Shown: positions 25,186 to 34,992 of the stretch, in pieces
Position numbering within the stretch: position 1 is the first letter of the stretch
Layout of the letters: every line of letters starts with the position of its first letter
NCBI GenBank assembly: GCA_024518585.1
Contig: JANIHI010000001.1
Location: 160,483-224,482 of the forward strand
Length of the DNA stretch: 64,000 bases
Direction of reading: 5' to 3'
DNA from: Methanolinea sp.
GTDB taxonomy: Archaea; Halobacteriota; Methanomicrobia; Methanomicrobiales; Methanospirillaceae
Made by a program: the position numbers and the translations under genes
The notes under the pieces: generated by a model
The model's database searches: none
Told to the model about the DNA's origin: nothing
The model's input: only the letters and a program-made list of their open reading frames with translations

Positions 25186-25656
25186 TTACTCGATTTTGAT
25201 CCGGCTTCCCCGCTCTTCCTTGGATTTTTTCAGGCGGATCTCGAGGACGCCATTCTTGAAGCTGGCAGATGCTCCCTTGTCCGTGACGTCGTGGGGGAGC
25301 GCTACGGTGCGGGACATCGTCCCGTACATCCTCTCGCGTACATAATATCCTTCTTCCTTCTCTTCCTTGTCCGAGCGTCTCTCGCACGTGATCTCGAGCA
25401 TGTTCGGAGCAACGAGGGAGATGGAGATGTCTTCCTTGTCGACGCCCGGGAGGTCGGCAACTACCATGACCTCGTCTTCGTGCTCCCTCACGTCAACCCG
25501 GAACTCTCCCCTGATAGCAGGGAGGAACCGGTCTGCAACACCTCCAACCGGGAGTAACCGGCCCCCTGTACCCCAGAACCGGTTCTCCATTTCTGCAAGC
25601 ATGTCCTCAAAGTCCCTCATGGTCCAGCTGAATGGATATCTCCTCCTGAATACCAT
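25186..25656 (-). CDS. Small heat-shock protein (Hsp20/alpha-crystallin)
   Basis: The 156-aa form (ATG 25656) has a short N-terminal arm (FRRRYPFSWTMRDFEDMLAEME) and an alpha-crystallin domain: FRVDVREHEDEVMVVADLPGVDKEDISISL, the turn before RTVALPHDV, and NGVLEIRLKK near the end, plus a C-terminal I-x-I type tail (SRIKIE). It forms oligomers that hold unfolding proteins. TAGGAGGTGTTGAT gives an excellent ribosome site, so the 11-residue track extension is rejected. Confidence 0.95.
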   Translation of the reverse strand: MVFRRRYPFSWTMRDFEDMLAEMENRFWGTGGRLLPVGGVADRFLPAIRGEFRVDVREHEDEVMVVADLPGVDKEDISISLVAPNMLEITCERRSDKEEKEEGYYVRERMYGTMSRTVALPHDVTDKGASASFKNGVLEIRLKKSKEERGSRIKIE

Positions 25657-25681
25657 ATCAACACCTCCTATCTTTTTTCCT

Positions 25682-25738
25682 TTCAGCATCGCCGTGATGC
25701 TGAACTAACCTTATGTTAATAATAATATTATATAAAAT
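25682..25738 (-). promoter_or_regulatory. hsp20 promoter with perfect 9-bp stem at the mRNA 5' end
   Basis: On the minus strand an AT-rich TATA region (TTTTATATAATATTATTATT, about 25719-25738) precedes a perfect inverted repeat: TTCAGCATC and GATGCTGAA with a 5-base loop at 25682-25704. The predicted transcription start falls at or just before the repeat, so the stem would form the very 5' end of the message or act as an operator. Confidence 0.55.
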
Positions 25739-25812
25739 TTTCTACTATTGCAGGAGTCTGCCAAAACGTTCACCGTGAAATGTTTATTTTCAGCCACGCC
25801 AATCAAGAATGA

Positions 25813-26511
25813 ATGAAATCAAAGGAGAGGGCAAAGAAAAAGCCTGGCAGCGGGTGGAATGCCAAAAAGATCGGTCTCGTCGTCATCGGAGTGGGGTTTG
25901 CGGTAATCATGGTGGTCAGCTCCCTCGGCATGGGATGGCTCATCTCTCTCAACCCGGCCTCCCCCGGCGACCGCGTGACCGTCGCGGTTACCTTCTACGA
26001 TGGCCAAAACCGCCCTGTTCTCACGTCGAACATCAGGACGTTCAATGCGACATTTGAGGGTGGGACCATGGTGTGGCTCTGCGGTCCTTTTTCACTGCGC
26101 GTGGGGGAGAACAGCACGAAGGATATCATCCCCGTCCCGGTCTACAACTACTATTACGGGGAATCCAAATTTGCCCTGTTTTCCCCTGAATATAATGCAA
26201 TTGCCCGTGAGGTTGCAGGGATGAGACAGGGGGAGACAAAGAAGGTGTCGCTACCCACCTTCTCCGGCCTCGAACGCGAGATGACTGCAGAAGAGTTCAA
26301 TGGGATCGGTGGTAACTTCACGACTGTCGTCCCCGGTGACCAGGTTGTGCTTGCCTTTGCCGACCAGCCGACAGTCTCCATCGAGGAAAATGTCACACCC
26401 TCGTACGTGATCAGGACTGCGTTCATCACGGCCAAGTCCACCGGGGGTGTGCGTGTGAACTATGCCTATCCCGTCGCAGAACTCTCCGTCACCCAGGTGG
26501 TCAAGGCCTGA
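25813..26511 (+). CDS. Membrane-anchored FKBP-like protein
   Basis: The 232-aa protein has a basic N-terminus, one membrane helix (LVVIGVGFAVIMVVSSLGMGWL, residues 22-44) and an extracytoplasmic region. The pattern GDRVTVAVTFYDGQNRPVLTS and later AIAREVAGMRQGETKKVSLPT follows FKBP-type prolyl isomerases, in which the last motif is the chain-reversal near the active site. A large insert separates the two parts, as in archaeal long FKBPs. Catalytic aromatic residues cannot be confirmed by eye. It starts 120 bp from the divergent hsp20; TGTTTATTTTC upstream may be its TATA region. Confidence 0.6.
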   Translation: MKSKERAKKKPGSGWNAKKIGLVVIGVGFAVIMVVSSLGMGWLISLNPASPGDRVTVAVTFYDGQNRPVLTSNIRTFNATFEGGTMVWLCGPFSLRVGENSTKDIIPVPVYNYYYGESKFALFSPEYNAIAREVAGMRQGETKKVSLPTFSGLEREMTAEEFNGIGGNFTTVVPGDQVVLAFADQPTVSIEENVTPSYVIRTAFITAKSTGGVRVNYAYPVAELSVTQVVKA

Positions 26512-26521
26512 TACCGGTGAT

Positions 26522-26530
26522 TTTTTATAC
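26522..26530 (+). promoter_or_regulatory. TATA box for the thioredoxin-like gene
   Basis: TTTTTATAC is centred about 26 bases before ATG 26552, the spacing expected for transcription starting at or next to the start codon. No ribosome site precedes the ATG. Confidence 0.6.
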
Positions 26531-26551
26531 ACCCACACCTTCTTTTCACTC

Positions 26552-26812
26552 ATGGCAATCCGCGTCCTGTATTTTTTCCAGGATGGGTGCATGGCATGTC
26601 ACGAACAGGAACCCATTCTTGCAGAGGTGGAGAAACTACTCGGTTTTTCGGCAGAGAGGATCGACCCGCTGAGAGAAAGGGCGTACATCAGGAAGTACCG
26701 GCTCACGGTCACCCCGACGATTCTCATCGAACGGGATGGGGCCGAGGTTGCCCGGTTTGAAGGACTGGTTCACAGGGAACAACTCGAGGAGGCAGTCCGC
26801 GCACACTCATAG
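26552..26812 (+). CDS. Thioredoxin-fold protein with CMAC active site
   Basis: The 86-aa form (ATG 26552) begins MAIRVLYFFQDGCMACHEQEP, a beta strand followed by the CxxC redox site, and has the cis-proline loop TVTPTILIE and the closing strand ARFEGLVHREQLEEA. Size and motifs match the small thioredoxin/glutaredoxin-like proteins of methanogens. A leaderless promoter lies upstream, and the track's 30 extra residues overlap the preceding gene. It is convergent with the zinc-finger gene, overlapping 6 bp. Confidence 0.9.
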   Translation: MAIRVLYFFQDGCMACHEQEPILAEVEKLLGFSAERIDPLRERAYIRKYRLTVTPTILIERDGAEVARFEGLVHREQLEEAVRAHS

Positions 26813-27376
26813 GGGATAGGCAAAGATCCTCCTGATCCGTTTTGCCTCGGCCATCTGGCCAGGCTTCCTGAGGACACCTCCCCCCCTTATCTTGATGACC
26901 GAGACCCGGAACCTTTTTTTGCCGGCCCCGTACGTTTCACCAACCACGAAGTGTTCTTCTCCCGGGACGGTCATCCGGAACGGCACAGTTGTGCTGCCGG
27001 TGTGAATGGCAACCGGGACTGACACTTCTTCAACCCTCCTCGTCCAGAGGGCCGATATATCATGGGAGGTTGCCTGCCTGACCCTCGCGTTTCCTCTCTC
27101 AATGGACGTTACTTCAACTCCGACATAGTCATCGCCACACAGGGCAACGAACGCATCCCCAATCCGGCAGATCTCTCCTTCATCCAACTCAATGGAGCAG
27201 ATGCGGGATTTATCGCCATCGCTCACGATTGCCCGGACTTGCACCGTCTTTTTCCCTTTGCTTAAGTCGACCGGGTGGATATCCCCGCACTCGCGGCACC
27301 TGCCCAGGGGATTTCTACCCCGGGAAATGATATCATGTTCTGTTTCGCACCCGCAGGCAGGACAGTATGTCTCCAT
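26807..27376 (-). CDS. HVO_0476-type archaeal zinc-ribbon protein
   Basis: The 189-aa protein (ATG 27376) begins METYCPACGCETEHDIIS with CRECGDIHP nearby, a four-Cys zinc ribbon, then VQVRAIVSDGDKSRICSIELDEGE and a basic C-terminal half rich in beta strands (EHFVVGETYGAGKKRFRVSVIKIRGGGVLR). This order matches the HVO_0476 family known across euryarchaea, with unknown function, probably nucleic-acid linked. Six upstream residues in the track are dropped in favour of the ribbon start. Confidence 0.82.
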   Translation of the reverse strand: METYCPACGCETEHDIISRGRNPLGRCRECGDIHPVDLSKGKKTVQVRAIVSDGDKSRICSIELDEGEICRIGDAFVALCGDDYVGVEVTSIERGNARVRQATSHDISALWTRRVEEVSVPVAIHTGSTTVPFRMTVPGEEHFVVGETYGAGKKRFRVSVIKIRGGGVLRKPGQMAEAKRIRRIFAYPL

Positions 27377-27429
27377 TCTTCCCTCCCTTGCCAAATTATT
27401 TCATTCCGGGGTGATATCTCCCGTGCCGG

Positions 27430-28626
27430 TCACAGGAGAATGCTGATAACCACTGCAACGACTCCCCCTCCCAGGGTGGCCAGGAAATTCGTCCCTGCAT
27501 TCCCAATCATCCCGGGATTTTCCATCAATGCACCGACAAGGCTGTCTATGTTCGTCCCGATGAAACCTGCGATGGAACAGGCGAGGGCAACCGGAAGATC
27601 CACGATGCCAAGGAGAAGGGCAAGGAGAGATATGGTGAACGAACCTGCAAGGGAGACCAGTTCACCCGCCACCGTGACCCCCCCGTTGGTCCCGGCCCTG
27701 ACCTTCTTCCCTGTGGTAATGAGGTAGGGCTCCCCTTCTGTCACGCCGATCTCGCTTGCCATCGTGTCGGCTGCGGCGGTTGCCACGCTTCCCACAAAGA
27801 GAGCGAGGAAGACGGGGGAGCCAGTGACACCCCAGAGAACGGCTGCCCCCGCGGAAACACTCCCGTTTGCAAAGACATTGAGGTATCCCCGGGCGCCCCC
27901 GTGGGTCTGTTCAACACCCATTTTCTCCTTGTCCAAAAAACGGTACCGGGTGCTTGCAGAGCCCAGTATGAAAAAGGCAAGCATGAGAATGAACCACCGG
28001 ATATCTGCAAAGATGATGAGGACTATTCCGATCAGGGCTCCCGAAAACAGGCCACTGACATCAGCTGTCCCTGTCCGGTAGGAGAAGAAACCGAAGCTGA
28101 AAGCGATGACGACGGCAAATGCAATGAGGGCAAGATCGGCACTGTAGTTCAGTTCATTGATGAGGACCATCGTCATGGCAACACCAAGCGCCTCGATCAT
28201 CAGGGAATCCTCACGCCGGTAAAGGATTGCCTTGAGGAGGACTGCTACGACGATACCAAAGAGGACGACGAGGGGTGCAGAGACATCCAGGTAGACCAGC
28301 ACAAGGGCACATGCGGCAAGGGCAAGGATGATGTGGATGATGTAAGTGGCCATCCGCCCGTCTCTTCCATGGAAGGTTATCTCTCCGGTGACGAGGATTG
28401 CCAGCGTGCAACAGAAAACAAAGAGGGGTAAGATGGATAGCCCAAAAAGGATGGCAATAGGGACCAGTGCGACTGCAAGAAGTCGTGTCCGGGGAATGAG
28501 ATACATCACCAGGGCACTCACTAATACAATAATGGAGAGGAGCCACGGCGGCTGGATGAAGGGTGCGATCAGGATGAACGAGAGGACCACTACCGTTGCG
28601 AGACGCTCCCCGAGGTCGTTCATCAT
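27430..28626 (-). CDS. DUF92 / TIGR00297 membrane protein
   Basis: The 398-aa product has a hydrophobic N-terminal half with about seven short membrane segments and a C-terminal DUF92 domain with SASTRYRFLDKEKMGVEQTHGGARGYLNVFANG, SVATAAADTMASEIGV, KKVRAGTNGGVT and GTNIDSLVGA. Plant members (VTE6) phosphorylate phytyl phosphate, suggesting a CTP-dependent polyprenyl phosphate kinase in archaea; that is inferred. GGAAAGGG directly precedes tandem ATGs (28626 and 28623), so either is possible. It is divergent from valS. Confidence 0.88.
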   Translation of the reverse strand: MMNDLGERLATVVVLSFILIAPFIQPPWLLSIIVLVSALVMYLIPRTRLLAVALVPIAILFGLSILPLFVFCCTLAILVTGEITFHGRDGRMATYIIHIILALAACALVLVYLDVSAPLVVLFGIVVAVLLKAILYRREDSLMIEALGVAMTMVLINELNYSADLALIAFAVVIAFSFGFFSYRTGTADVSGLFSGALIGIVLIIFADIRWFILMLAFFILGSASTRYRFLDKEKMGVEQTHGGARGYLNVFANGSVSAGAAVLWGVTGSPVFLALFVGSVATAAADTMASEIGVTEGEPYLITTGKKVRAGTNGGVTVAGELVSLAGSFTISLLALLLGIVDLPVALACSIAGFIGTNIDSLVGALMENPGMIGNAGTNFLATLGGGVVAVVISILL

Positions 28627-28789
28627 CCCTTTCCGTTTGGTCTTGCAGGAATAATAGTTTTGCAGGTTTTTTCCTTCGGCCTGCCTAACCCACTCTCCTT
28701 TCTCCAGCCGATGTATTGCGGATCGGGGCAGTTTCCAGGCGTATCGATATCGATTAGGTATATCTCCTGCCAGTTCCAATATTGGAAGA

Positions 28790-31384
28790 ATGTCGCCGTC
28801 TCCGGATCTCCCGAAAAACTATGATTTTGCCGAGGTGGAAAGGCGCTGGCAAGGTGCCTGGCGGGACGAAGAACACTTTTTTGATCCGCAGTCAACAAGA
28901 CCAAAATTCGTCATCGACACGCCCCCACCTTACCCGACGGGGACTTTCCACATTGGAAATGCGTTCAACTGGTGTTATATCGACTTTATTGCCAGGTACC
29001 ACCGGATGCTTGGTTATAATGTGATGTTTCCGCAGGGCTGGGACTGCCATGGCCTTCCCACAGAGGTCAAGGTCGAAGAGATCCACGGGATAACGAAGAA
29101 CGATCTCCCCCGGGAGGAATTCCGGAGGATGTGCAGGGAACTTACGCTCGGCAATATCGAGAAGATGCGTCGTACTCTCCGGAGAATGGGCTTCTCGGTC
29201 GACTGGAGCAATGAATACATCACGATGCTCCCTGCCTACTACAAAAAGACCCAGATCTCCTTCCTCCGGATGCTTGCGGCCGGCTATATTTACCAGAGTG
29301 AACACCCGGTAAACTTCTGCACGCGGTGCGAGACAGCCATTGCGTTTGCCGAGGTGGCCTATGAACCACGGGAGACAAAACTCAATTATTTCGATTTTGA
29401 TGGCATCGAGATCGCCACCACCCGGCCGGAGCTCCTTGCGGCCTGCGTTGCCGTAGCGGTCCACCCCGAGGATGAGCGTTACCGGGGAATGGCAGGGAGG
29501 GAACTCATCGTTCCAATCTTTGGTCACCGTGTCCCCCTGATAGCTGATCCCGCCGTTGACCCTGAATTTGGTTCAGGTGCGGTCATGATATGTACCTTTG
29601 GAGACAAGCAGGACGTCCACTGGTGGAAACAGCACAAACTCGACCTCCGCAAGGCAATCGACCGCCAGGGGACGATGACTTCCATCGCGGGCAGGTACGC
29701 CGGGATGAAGTCAGGAGAATGCAGGGAGGCAATACTCGAAGACATGAAAAAAGAGCAGATACTCACCCGCCAGGAGCCCCTCGAGCAGAGGGTGGGGACA
29801 TGCTGGAGGTGCAAGACTCCCATCGAGATCATGAGCGAGCGGCAATGGTTCGTAAAGATCGACCGGGAGGCCATCCTCAAGGCTGCCCGGGAGATACGGT
29901 GGGTACCTGAGCACATGTTCCTCCGGATGGAGAACTGGATCCAGCAGATGGAATGGGACTGGTGCATCTCCCGCCAGAGGATCTTCGCGACACCAATCCC
30001 CGTCTGGTTCTGCCGGAGATGCGGGGAGATGATAGTACCTTCCGAAGACGAACTCCCGGTTGACCCCACTGTTGATCAGCCCTCACGCCCCTGTCCCCGC
30101 TGCCAGTCCCGCGACTTCTCCGGGGAAGAAGACGTCCTCGATACATGGATGGACTCGTCCATCTCTGTCCTTAACGTCACGGGGTGGGACGGAAGTGGTA
30201 TTCCCCCCCTCTTCCCTGCCGAGCTGAGGCCCCAGGGACATGACATCATCCGGACGTGGGCTTTCTACACTATTCTGCGTTCGGTTGCCCTGACGGGCCT
30301 GCGCCCCTGGGACCAGATCCTCATCAACGGCATGGTCCTGGGAGAGGATGGCTTCAAGATGAGCAAGAGTCGCGGGAACATCATCACCCCCGAGGAGATC
30401 ATCGAGAAGCACGGGGCCGATGCCCTGCGGCAGTGGGCGGCTCTCGGGGCTGCAACCGGCTCTGACATCATGTTCAACTGGAACGACGTTGTTGCCGCGT
30501 CCCGGTTCCAGACAAAATTCTGGAATATTGCCCGGTTCGTTCACATCCAGCTGAAACGCAGGGACTTTTCTCCTGATGCACCGGTATGTGCCCTTGCCGA
30601 CAGGTGGTTGCTTGACCGCCTCTCCGAGACGATCGGGGATGTCACGTCAGCCATGAACGATTACCAGTTTGACAGGGCACTGAAGGCTATCCGGGAGTTT
30701 GCCTGGGACGTGCTTGCAGACCACTACATCGAGCTTGTGAAGGGGAGGCTCTACTCTGATGAGCCGGGCCGGGACGGTGCCTGCCGTGCCCTGTACACGA
30801 CCCTCGACGCACTCTGCCGGATGATGGCGCCCTTTTGCCCCTTCTTCGCGGAGGAATGTTACTCGTACCTGGGAAAAGGGAGTGTGCATTCCCAGACCTG
30901 GCCCGCTCCCCCCCTGCGGGACCCGGCTGCCCGGAAGGATGGCGACCTGCTCGTCAGGATAGTCGCCGAGCTGCGGCGCTACAAGCATGACAGGGGACTT
31001 GCACTGAATGCACCGATGGGAAGGGTCGTCGTCTTCTCCTCGCCGTTTACCGATGACGGGGGGGACGCAGGAAGGGCAGTCAATGCCGAGGTTGAGTGGC
31101 ATTCACAACCCCCGAAACTCGAGAAGGTCCCTGGCGAGGTGCAGTTTAACATGGCAGTCATCGGTCCGCGCCTGAAGAAAGATGCGCGTGCCTTCATGGA
31201 GGCTGTCCGGGCTCTCCCGCCGAACCTGCTTGAAAATCCCCCTGCACGTATCCGCGTCGGGGAGAGGGACATCGAGGTCCCCGAAGGTGCATTTTCCCTC
31301 CAGTTCACCTATCTCCTTGGGGGGGAAGAGGTGGATGTCCGTATCGTCGACGATGCGATCGTAACAATCCACACCACTCCCTGA
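28790..31384 (+). CDS. valS: Valine--tRNA ligase
   Basis: Class I aminoacyl-tRNA synthetase of 864 aa, charging tRNA-Val. Motifs: [10 protein letters not shown] (HIGH box), a CP1 editing domain with TTRPELL (about 205) and [15 protein letters not shown], Cys pairs CWRCKTP and CRRCGE/CPRCQS (zinc sites), DTWMDSS and [10 protein letters not shown] (KMSKS box near 520-530). A C-terminal anticodon-binding helix domain and tail follow. Length fits archaeal ValS. The last 80 bases overlap the 3' end of tmk on the opposite strand. TTAGGTATATC is the likely promoter element. Confidence 0.97.
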   Translation: MSPSPDLPKNYDFAEVERRWQGAWRDEEHFFDPQSTRPKFVIDTPPPYPTGTFHIGNAFNWCYIDFIARYHRMLGYNVMFPQGWDCHGLPTEVKVEEIHGITKNDLPREEFRRMCRELTLGNIEKMRRTLRRMGFSVDWSNEYITMLPAYYKKTQISFLRMLAAGYIYQSEHPVNFCTRCETAIAFAEVAYEPRETKLNYFDFDGIEIATTRPELLAACVAVAVHPEDERYRGMAGRELIVPIFGHRVPLIADPAVDPEFGSGAVMICTFGDKQDVHWWKQHKLDLRKAIDRQGTMTSIAGRYAGMKSGECREAILEDMKKEQILTRQEPLEQRVGTCWRCKTPIEIMSERQWFVKIDREAILKAAREIRWVPEHMFLRMENWIQQMEWDWCISRQRIFATPIPVWFCRRCGEMIVPSEDELPVDPTVDQPSRPCPRCQSRDFSGEEDVLDTWMDSSISVLNVTGWDGSGIPPLFPAELRPQGHDIIRTWAFYTILRSVALTGLRPWDQILINGMVLGEDGFKMSKSRGNIITPEEIIEKHGADALRQWAALGAATGSDIMFNWNDVVAASRFQTKFWNIARFVHIQLKRRDFSPDAPVCALADRWLLDRLSETIGDVTSAMNDYQFDRALKAIREFAWDVLADHYIELVKGRLYSDEPGRDGACRALYTTLDALCRMMAPFCPFFAEECYSYLGKGSVHSQTWPAPPLRDPAARKDGDLLVRIVAELRRYKHDRGLALNAPMGRVVVFSSPFTDDGGDAGRAVNAEVEWHSQPPKLEKVPGEVQFNMAVIGPRLKKDARAFMEAVRALPPNLLENPPARIRVGERDIEVPEGAFSLQFTYLLGGEEVDVRIVDDAIVTIHTTP

Positions 31385-31961
31385 TCGCAGCGGCGACCAG
31401 GAAATGTACCTCTTTTTCCGGCCTTCCCGCGTCCACAAGAAGGAATCTCTCTGGTTCGTCGCGGGCAAGCCGAAGGTAGTTTGCCTGGACGCGTTCCAGC
31501 AAAGATGCCTCCTCAAAATGCTCGTTTTTTTGAGAGCCTGCCTTGCGCTGGAGAGCTTCAGTGACCGGGAGGAGGAGGAGGACCGTCCGGTCCGGTGGGA
31601 TCGTCCACCCATCATGGACCGCCTTTAACCATGCGAGGGGGTCAGGGACTACCCCCTCGAGCGTGGCTGTCTGGTACGCATACCTGCTGTCCGTATACCG
31701 GTCAGAAATGACGAGCCTGCCCTGGTCAAGGGCAGGACGGATGACTGTCCTGATGTGCGCTGCGTGGTCTGCCGCAAAAAGGAGGGCCTCGGTGACCGGA
31801 TCGGCCCTCTCTGCTATCGCCCTCCGTACCTGCTCCCCTACCCATGTTGCTCCCGGTTCCCTCGTAAAGACCGGGTCAAGGTCGGCGAGCAGCTCGCGGA
31901 GGGCAAAAATGAGACTGCTTTTGCCGCTCCCATCGATCCCTTCGAGGGTGATCAGCACCAT
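31305..31961 (-). CDS. tmk: Thymidylate kinase
   Basis: Tmk phosphorylates dTMP to dTDP. The 218-aa protein has [12 protein letters not shown] (P-loop), [24 protein letters not shown] (DR(Y/H) motif) and a [15 protein letters not shown] segment. A lid region is followed by [14 protein letters not shown]. The C-terminal 20-25 residues ([18 protein letters not shown]) are unlike the family, are encoded antisense to valS, and may be read-through of a decayed stop. It overlaps the HisA-like gene by 10 bases. Confidence 0.93.
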   Translation of the reverse strand: MVLITLEGIDGSGKSSLIFALRELLADLDPVFTREPGATWVGEQVRRAIAERADPVTEALLFAADHAAHIRTVIRPALDQGRLVISDRYTDSRYAYQTATLEGVVPDPLAWLKAVHDGWTIPPDRTVLLLLPVTEALQRKAGSQKNEHFEEASLLERVQANYLRLARDEPERFLLVDAGRPEKEVHFLVAAAIREWCGLLRSHRRRYGHPPLPPQGDR

Positions 31962-32623
31962 TTTCCCCTCCTGAGGGCATCAAGGGGGACAGTCCCCCTG
32001 TGCAGGGCTGTTGCCACGATGACCCCCTCAAACCCTATCGCGGAGAGAGCGTCAAGGTCCCTGCTGGTAGAGATACCTCCGCCGTAGATGAGCTCTTTTG
32101 AGTAGGCATCCCGGAGATCCCTAAGAAACGGGAGACTGATGCCGCACCCCGTCCCCACTGCACTGATGTTGAGGATGATTGCACCGGAAAAGTTCCATTC
32201 CTCGGCCCTGGCAAGGAGGCAACGCGGGTCCTCCCCGGAGGGAATCACACGGCCATCCCGCATGTCGAGGGAGAGGATCCCGCCGGGATACCGGGCGAGA
32301 TCCACAACAGAAGACTCGGTTGAGGCAATATCGGTGATGCCCGGGACTTCCAGGAACTCCCCGGGTGTGCGGGCGCCGCGGTCGAGCAGGCACCGCTCAA
32401 CGAGCCTGCTGCAGGAGAGAATCGTTTCCGTATTATCCCCCTTTCCCATGATCCTGTCAAGATCAGCGATATAGAGGTTCCGGGGCGAGAGGGATGTGAT
32501 GTACCCGGCGGGCTCGGCCGTGGGCGAGAGCCCCCAGGTGAGTGGCCGGTAGCTCCCTCGGTTCCCTGATTCTCCCTGCACAACAAGTCCATCCTTCACA
32601 TCGACGGCCAGAATCACATCCAT
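31952..32623 (-). CDS. HisA/HisF-family TIM-barrel protein (non-histidine paralogue)
   Basis: The 223-aa protein is a HisA-like barrel: ILAVDVKDGLVVQGESGNR, NLYIADLDRIMG, GILSLDMRDGRVI, IILNISAVGTGCG and LIYGGGISTSRDLDAL then GFEGVIVATALHRG. The substrate Asp residues of strands 1 and 5 are conserved, but the sequence is short and diverged from HisA proper. In methanogens such proteins sit beside mfnB, as here (divergent, 43 bp apart), suggesting a role in methanofuran or a related cofactor; that is inference from position. Confidence 0.82.
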   Translation of the reverse strand: MDVILAVDVKDGLVVQGESGNRGSYRPLTWGLSPTAEPAGYITSLSPRNLYIADLDRIMGKGDNTETILSCSRLVERCLLDRGARTPGEFLEVPGITDIASTESSVVDLARYPGGILSLDMRDGRVIPSGEDPRCLLARAEEWNFSGAIILNISAVGTGCGISLPFLRDLRDAYSKELIYGGGISTSRDLDALSAIGFEGVIVATALHRGTVPLDALRRGKWC

Positions 32624-32666
32624 GGGAGAGCGTAATCACTATTAGCCTGCAGGATCATTAAATCCT

Positions 32667-33353
32667 ATGCAATTATTGGTCAGCCCGAGGGACATTGACG
32701 AAGCCAGACGCTCTCTTGCCGCTGATATCATCGACGTGAAAAACCCCTCCGAGGGATCCCTGGGTGCGAACTTCCCCTGGGTGATCCGGGAAATAAAAAA
32801 GATATCACCCAAGCCGGTCAGTGCTGCCATTGGAGACTTTGATTTCCGGCCGGGAGGTGCGGCACTGGCAGCATACGGGGCTGCCTGCGCCGGTGCAGAT
32901 TACATCAAGGTCGGGCTGATGTTCGATGGGATAAAGCAGGCTGATGAGCTCATCAGGGCTGTTATCAGGGCCGTGAAAGAAGAGTTTCCGGAGAAAAAGG
33001 TGGTGATCGCGGGGTATTCTGACTATTCCCGGCTGGGATGTATCTCTCCCTTCGAGCTCGCGACACTCGCAGCAGCCGCAGGGGCTGACGTCGCCATGGT
33101 TGACACGGGGATAAAGGACGGCCGGAGCACCTTTGATTTCCTCTCCGAGAAAGATCTCGCCCGTTTTTGCTCGATGAACCGGGAGAATGGGCTGGAGACC
33201 GCGATTGCCGGTTCTCTCTCTCTGGACGATGTCCCTCTCCTCCGGAGGATTGCCCCTGATATCATCGGGGTCCGCGGTATGGTCTGCGGAGGAGACAGGA
33301 ACCAGGGGGTCAGGCAAGAACTCGTGGAGAACCTGGCACGGATGGTGCACTGA
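32667..33353 (+). CDS. mfnB: (5-formylfuran-3-yl)methyl phosphate synthase (MfnB)
   Basis: MfnB condenses two glyceraldehyde-3-phosphate molecules into the furan precursor of methanofuran, the first C1 carrier of methanogenesis. The 228-aa protein matches DUF556: MQLLVSPRDIDEARRSLAADIIDVKNPSEGSLGANFPWVI (Lys of the DVKNP loop), SAAIGDFDFRPGGAALAA, ADYIKVGLMF and VDTGIKDGRSTFDFL. It lies 2 bases before guaB, so the two are probably co-transcribed. Confidence 0.96.
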   Translation: MQLLVSPRDIDEARRSLAADIIDVKNPSEGSLGANFPWVIREIKKISPKPVSAAIGDFDFRPGGAALAAYGAACAGADYIKVGLMFDGIKQADELIRAVIRAVKEEFPEKKVVIAGYSDYSRLGCISPFELATLAAAAGADVAMVDTGIKDGRSTFDFLSEKDLARFCSMNRENGLETAIAGSLSLDDVPLLRRIAPDIIGVRGMVCGGDRNQGVRQELVENLARMVH

Positions 33354-33355
33354 CG

Positions 33356-34822
33356 ATGTTTGTTGAGAAACTCAATGCACCCCTCGCCCTGACTTTTGAT
33401 GACGTCCTCCTCGTCCCTGTTGCATCGCTGGTCGAGCCGAATGAGGCAGACACCCACAGCCACTTCTCGCGCCATATCCCCCTGAACATCCCCCTCGTGA
33501 GCGCCGCAATGGACACGGTGACGGAATCCGCCATGGCGATGGCGCTGGCCCGCGAGGGGGGAATCGGTGTCATTCACCGCAACATGGCGGCAGAACAGGA
33601 GGCAGAGGAGGTCCGGCGTGTGAAAGAGGCCGAAGAGCTGATAGAGAAAAATGTCCTCTTTGTGAGCCCGGAAAGCCTTGTCTCTGATGTTGAACGCCTC
33701 ATGGGGGAGCACGGGATCGGCGGGGTCCCGGTTCTTGACGGGGGAAAAATTGTCGGGATCGTGAGCCGGAGGGACATAAGGGCTATTGCGTCACGCCGGG
33801 GGAGTGAGAAAGTCAAGGTCATCATGACCCGCCAGCCGATTACCGCCCGTGAAGACATCTCGATGGAGCAGGCCCTGGAGACCATGTACACGAACAAGGT
33901 GGAAAGGCTCCCGGTCGTGGACGGGGAGGGGCACCTGGTCGGGATTATCACGATGCAGGACATCCTCGAAAAGCGCCAGTACCCCAACGCGACCCGCGAT
34001 TCCCGGGAAAAACTCCGGGTTGCTGCTGCCGTTGGGCCCTTCGATTTTGACAGGGCGGTCAGGCTCGATGCCTGCGGCGTTGATGCCCTCGTCGTCGACT
34101 GCGCACACGGTCACAACCTGAACGTGGTAAAATCCGTCCGTGACATCAAGGGAAGTGTCAGGGCCGACGTGGTGGCAGGAAACATCGCAACGGCCGCAGC
34201 AGCAGAAGACCTCATGGATACGGTTGACGGGCTCAAGGTTGGCATTGGCCCGGGGTCCATCTGCACGACCCGGATCGTTGCCGGTGTCGGGATCCCCCAG
34301 GTGACGGCGATAGCACAGGTCGCTGATGTGACGAGAGGGACAGGTATTCCCCTCATCGCAGACGGGGGAATACGGTACAGCGGGGATGTTGCAAAGGCAA
34401 TTGCGGCCGGTGCGGACTGCGTGATGATCGGCAGCCTCTTTGCGGGAACCGACGAGTCTCCCGGGAGGGTCATCACGATGAAGGGCCGCCGGTACAAGCA
34501 ATACCGGGGTATGGGCTCCCTTGGCGTCATGAGCGGAGGGGTCTCAAGCGACCGGTATTTCCAGAGGAAGGAGATCGGGAAGACCAAGTTCGTGCCGGAG
34601 GGTGTGGAGGGCGTCACGCCCTACGTGGGATCCGTCTCGGATGTCGTCTACCAGCTCATCGGTGGCCTGAAGTCCGCGATGGGATACACGGGTTCAAGGA
34701 CAATTGCCGAGATGCACGAAAAAACGACATTCGTGAGGATTACGTCCGCAGGGCACACCGAGAGCCACCCCCACAATATCATGATAACAGACGAGGCTCC
34801 TAATTACCGCATCTCCGATTAA
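33356..34822 (+). CDS. guaB: Inosine-5'-monophosphate dehydrogenase
   Basis: GuaB oxidises IMP to XMP, the committed step to GMP. The 488-aa protein shows [41 protein letters not shown], two CBS domains (about 95-205), the catalytic loop GPGSICTTR (Cys about 305), [18 protein letters not shown], and the flap [10 protein letters not shown]. Length is normal. It is likely followed by an AT-rich termination zone (AATTTATTTTTCC). Confidence 0.98.
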   Translation: MFVEKLNAPLALTFDDVLLVPVASLVEPNEADTHSHFSRHIPLNIPLVSAAMDTVTESAMAMALAREGGIGVIHRNMAAEQEAEEVRRVKEAEELIEKNVLFVSPESLVSDVERLMGEHGIGGVPVLDGGKIVGIVSRRDIRAIASRRGSEKVKVIMTRQPITAREDISMEQALETMYTNKVERLPVVDGEGHLVGIITMQDILEKRQYPNATRDSREKLRVAAAVGPFDFDRAVRLDACGVDALVVDCAHGHNLNVVKSVRDIKGSVRADVVAGNIATAAAAEDLMDTVDGLKVGIGPGSICTTRIVAGVGIPQVTAIAQVADVTRGTGIPLIADGGIRYSGDVAKAIAAGADCVMIGSLFAGTDESPGRVITMKGRRYKQYRGMGSLGVMSGGVSSDRYFQRKEIGKTKFVPEGVEGVTPYVGSVSDVVYQLIGGLKSAMGYTGSRTIAEMHEKTTFVRITSAGHTESHPHNIMITDEAPNYRISD

Positions 34823-34950
34823 AATTTATTTTTCCTTAAAAAGGCCAGAGAAAGACCGTGCCTTATCTCCTCGCACCGACATGTGGGATCATAATGCCTG
34901 GCCGCGATGTGACCGGGGTCACTCCCGGACGGGGAAGAAGTATTGTGAAT

Positions 34951-34985
34951 ACACTAATTATATATAGTGTTAATACTAACATTAA
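34951..34985 (+). promoter_or_regulatory. Promoter and inverted-repeat operator before the ArsR regulator
   Basis: ACACTA(ATTATATA)TAGTGT at 34951-34970 is a perfect six-base inverted repeat enclosing the TATA element. A second repeat TTAAT...ATTAA at 34971-34985 follows immediately, ending 8 bases before the ATG at 34993. This layout, covering the TATA box and start site, is typical of self-repression by a winged-helix dimer. Confidence 0.6.
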
Positions 34986-34992
34986 GTAAATA

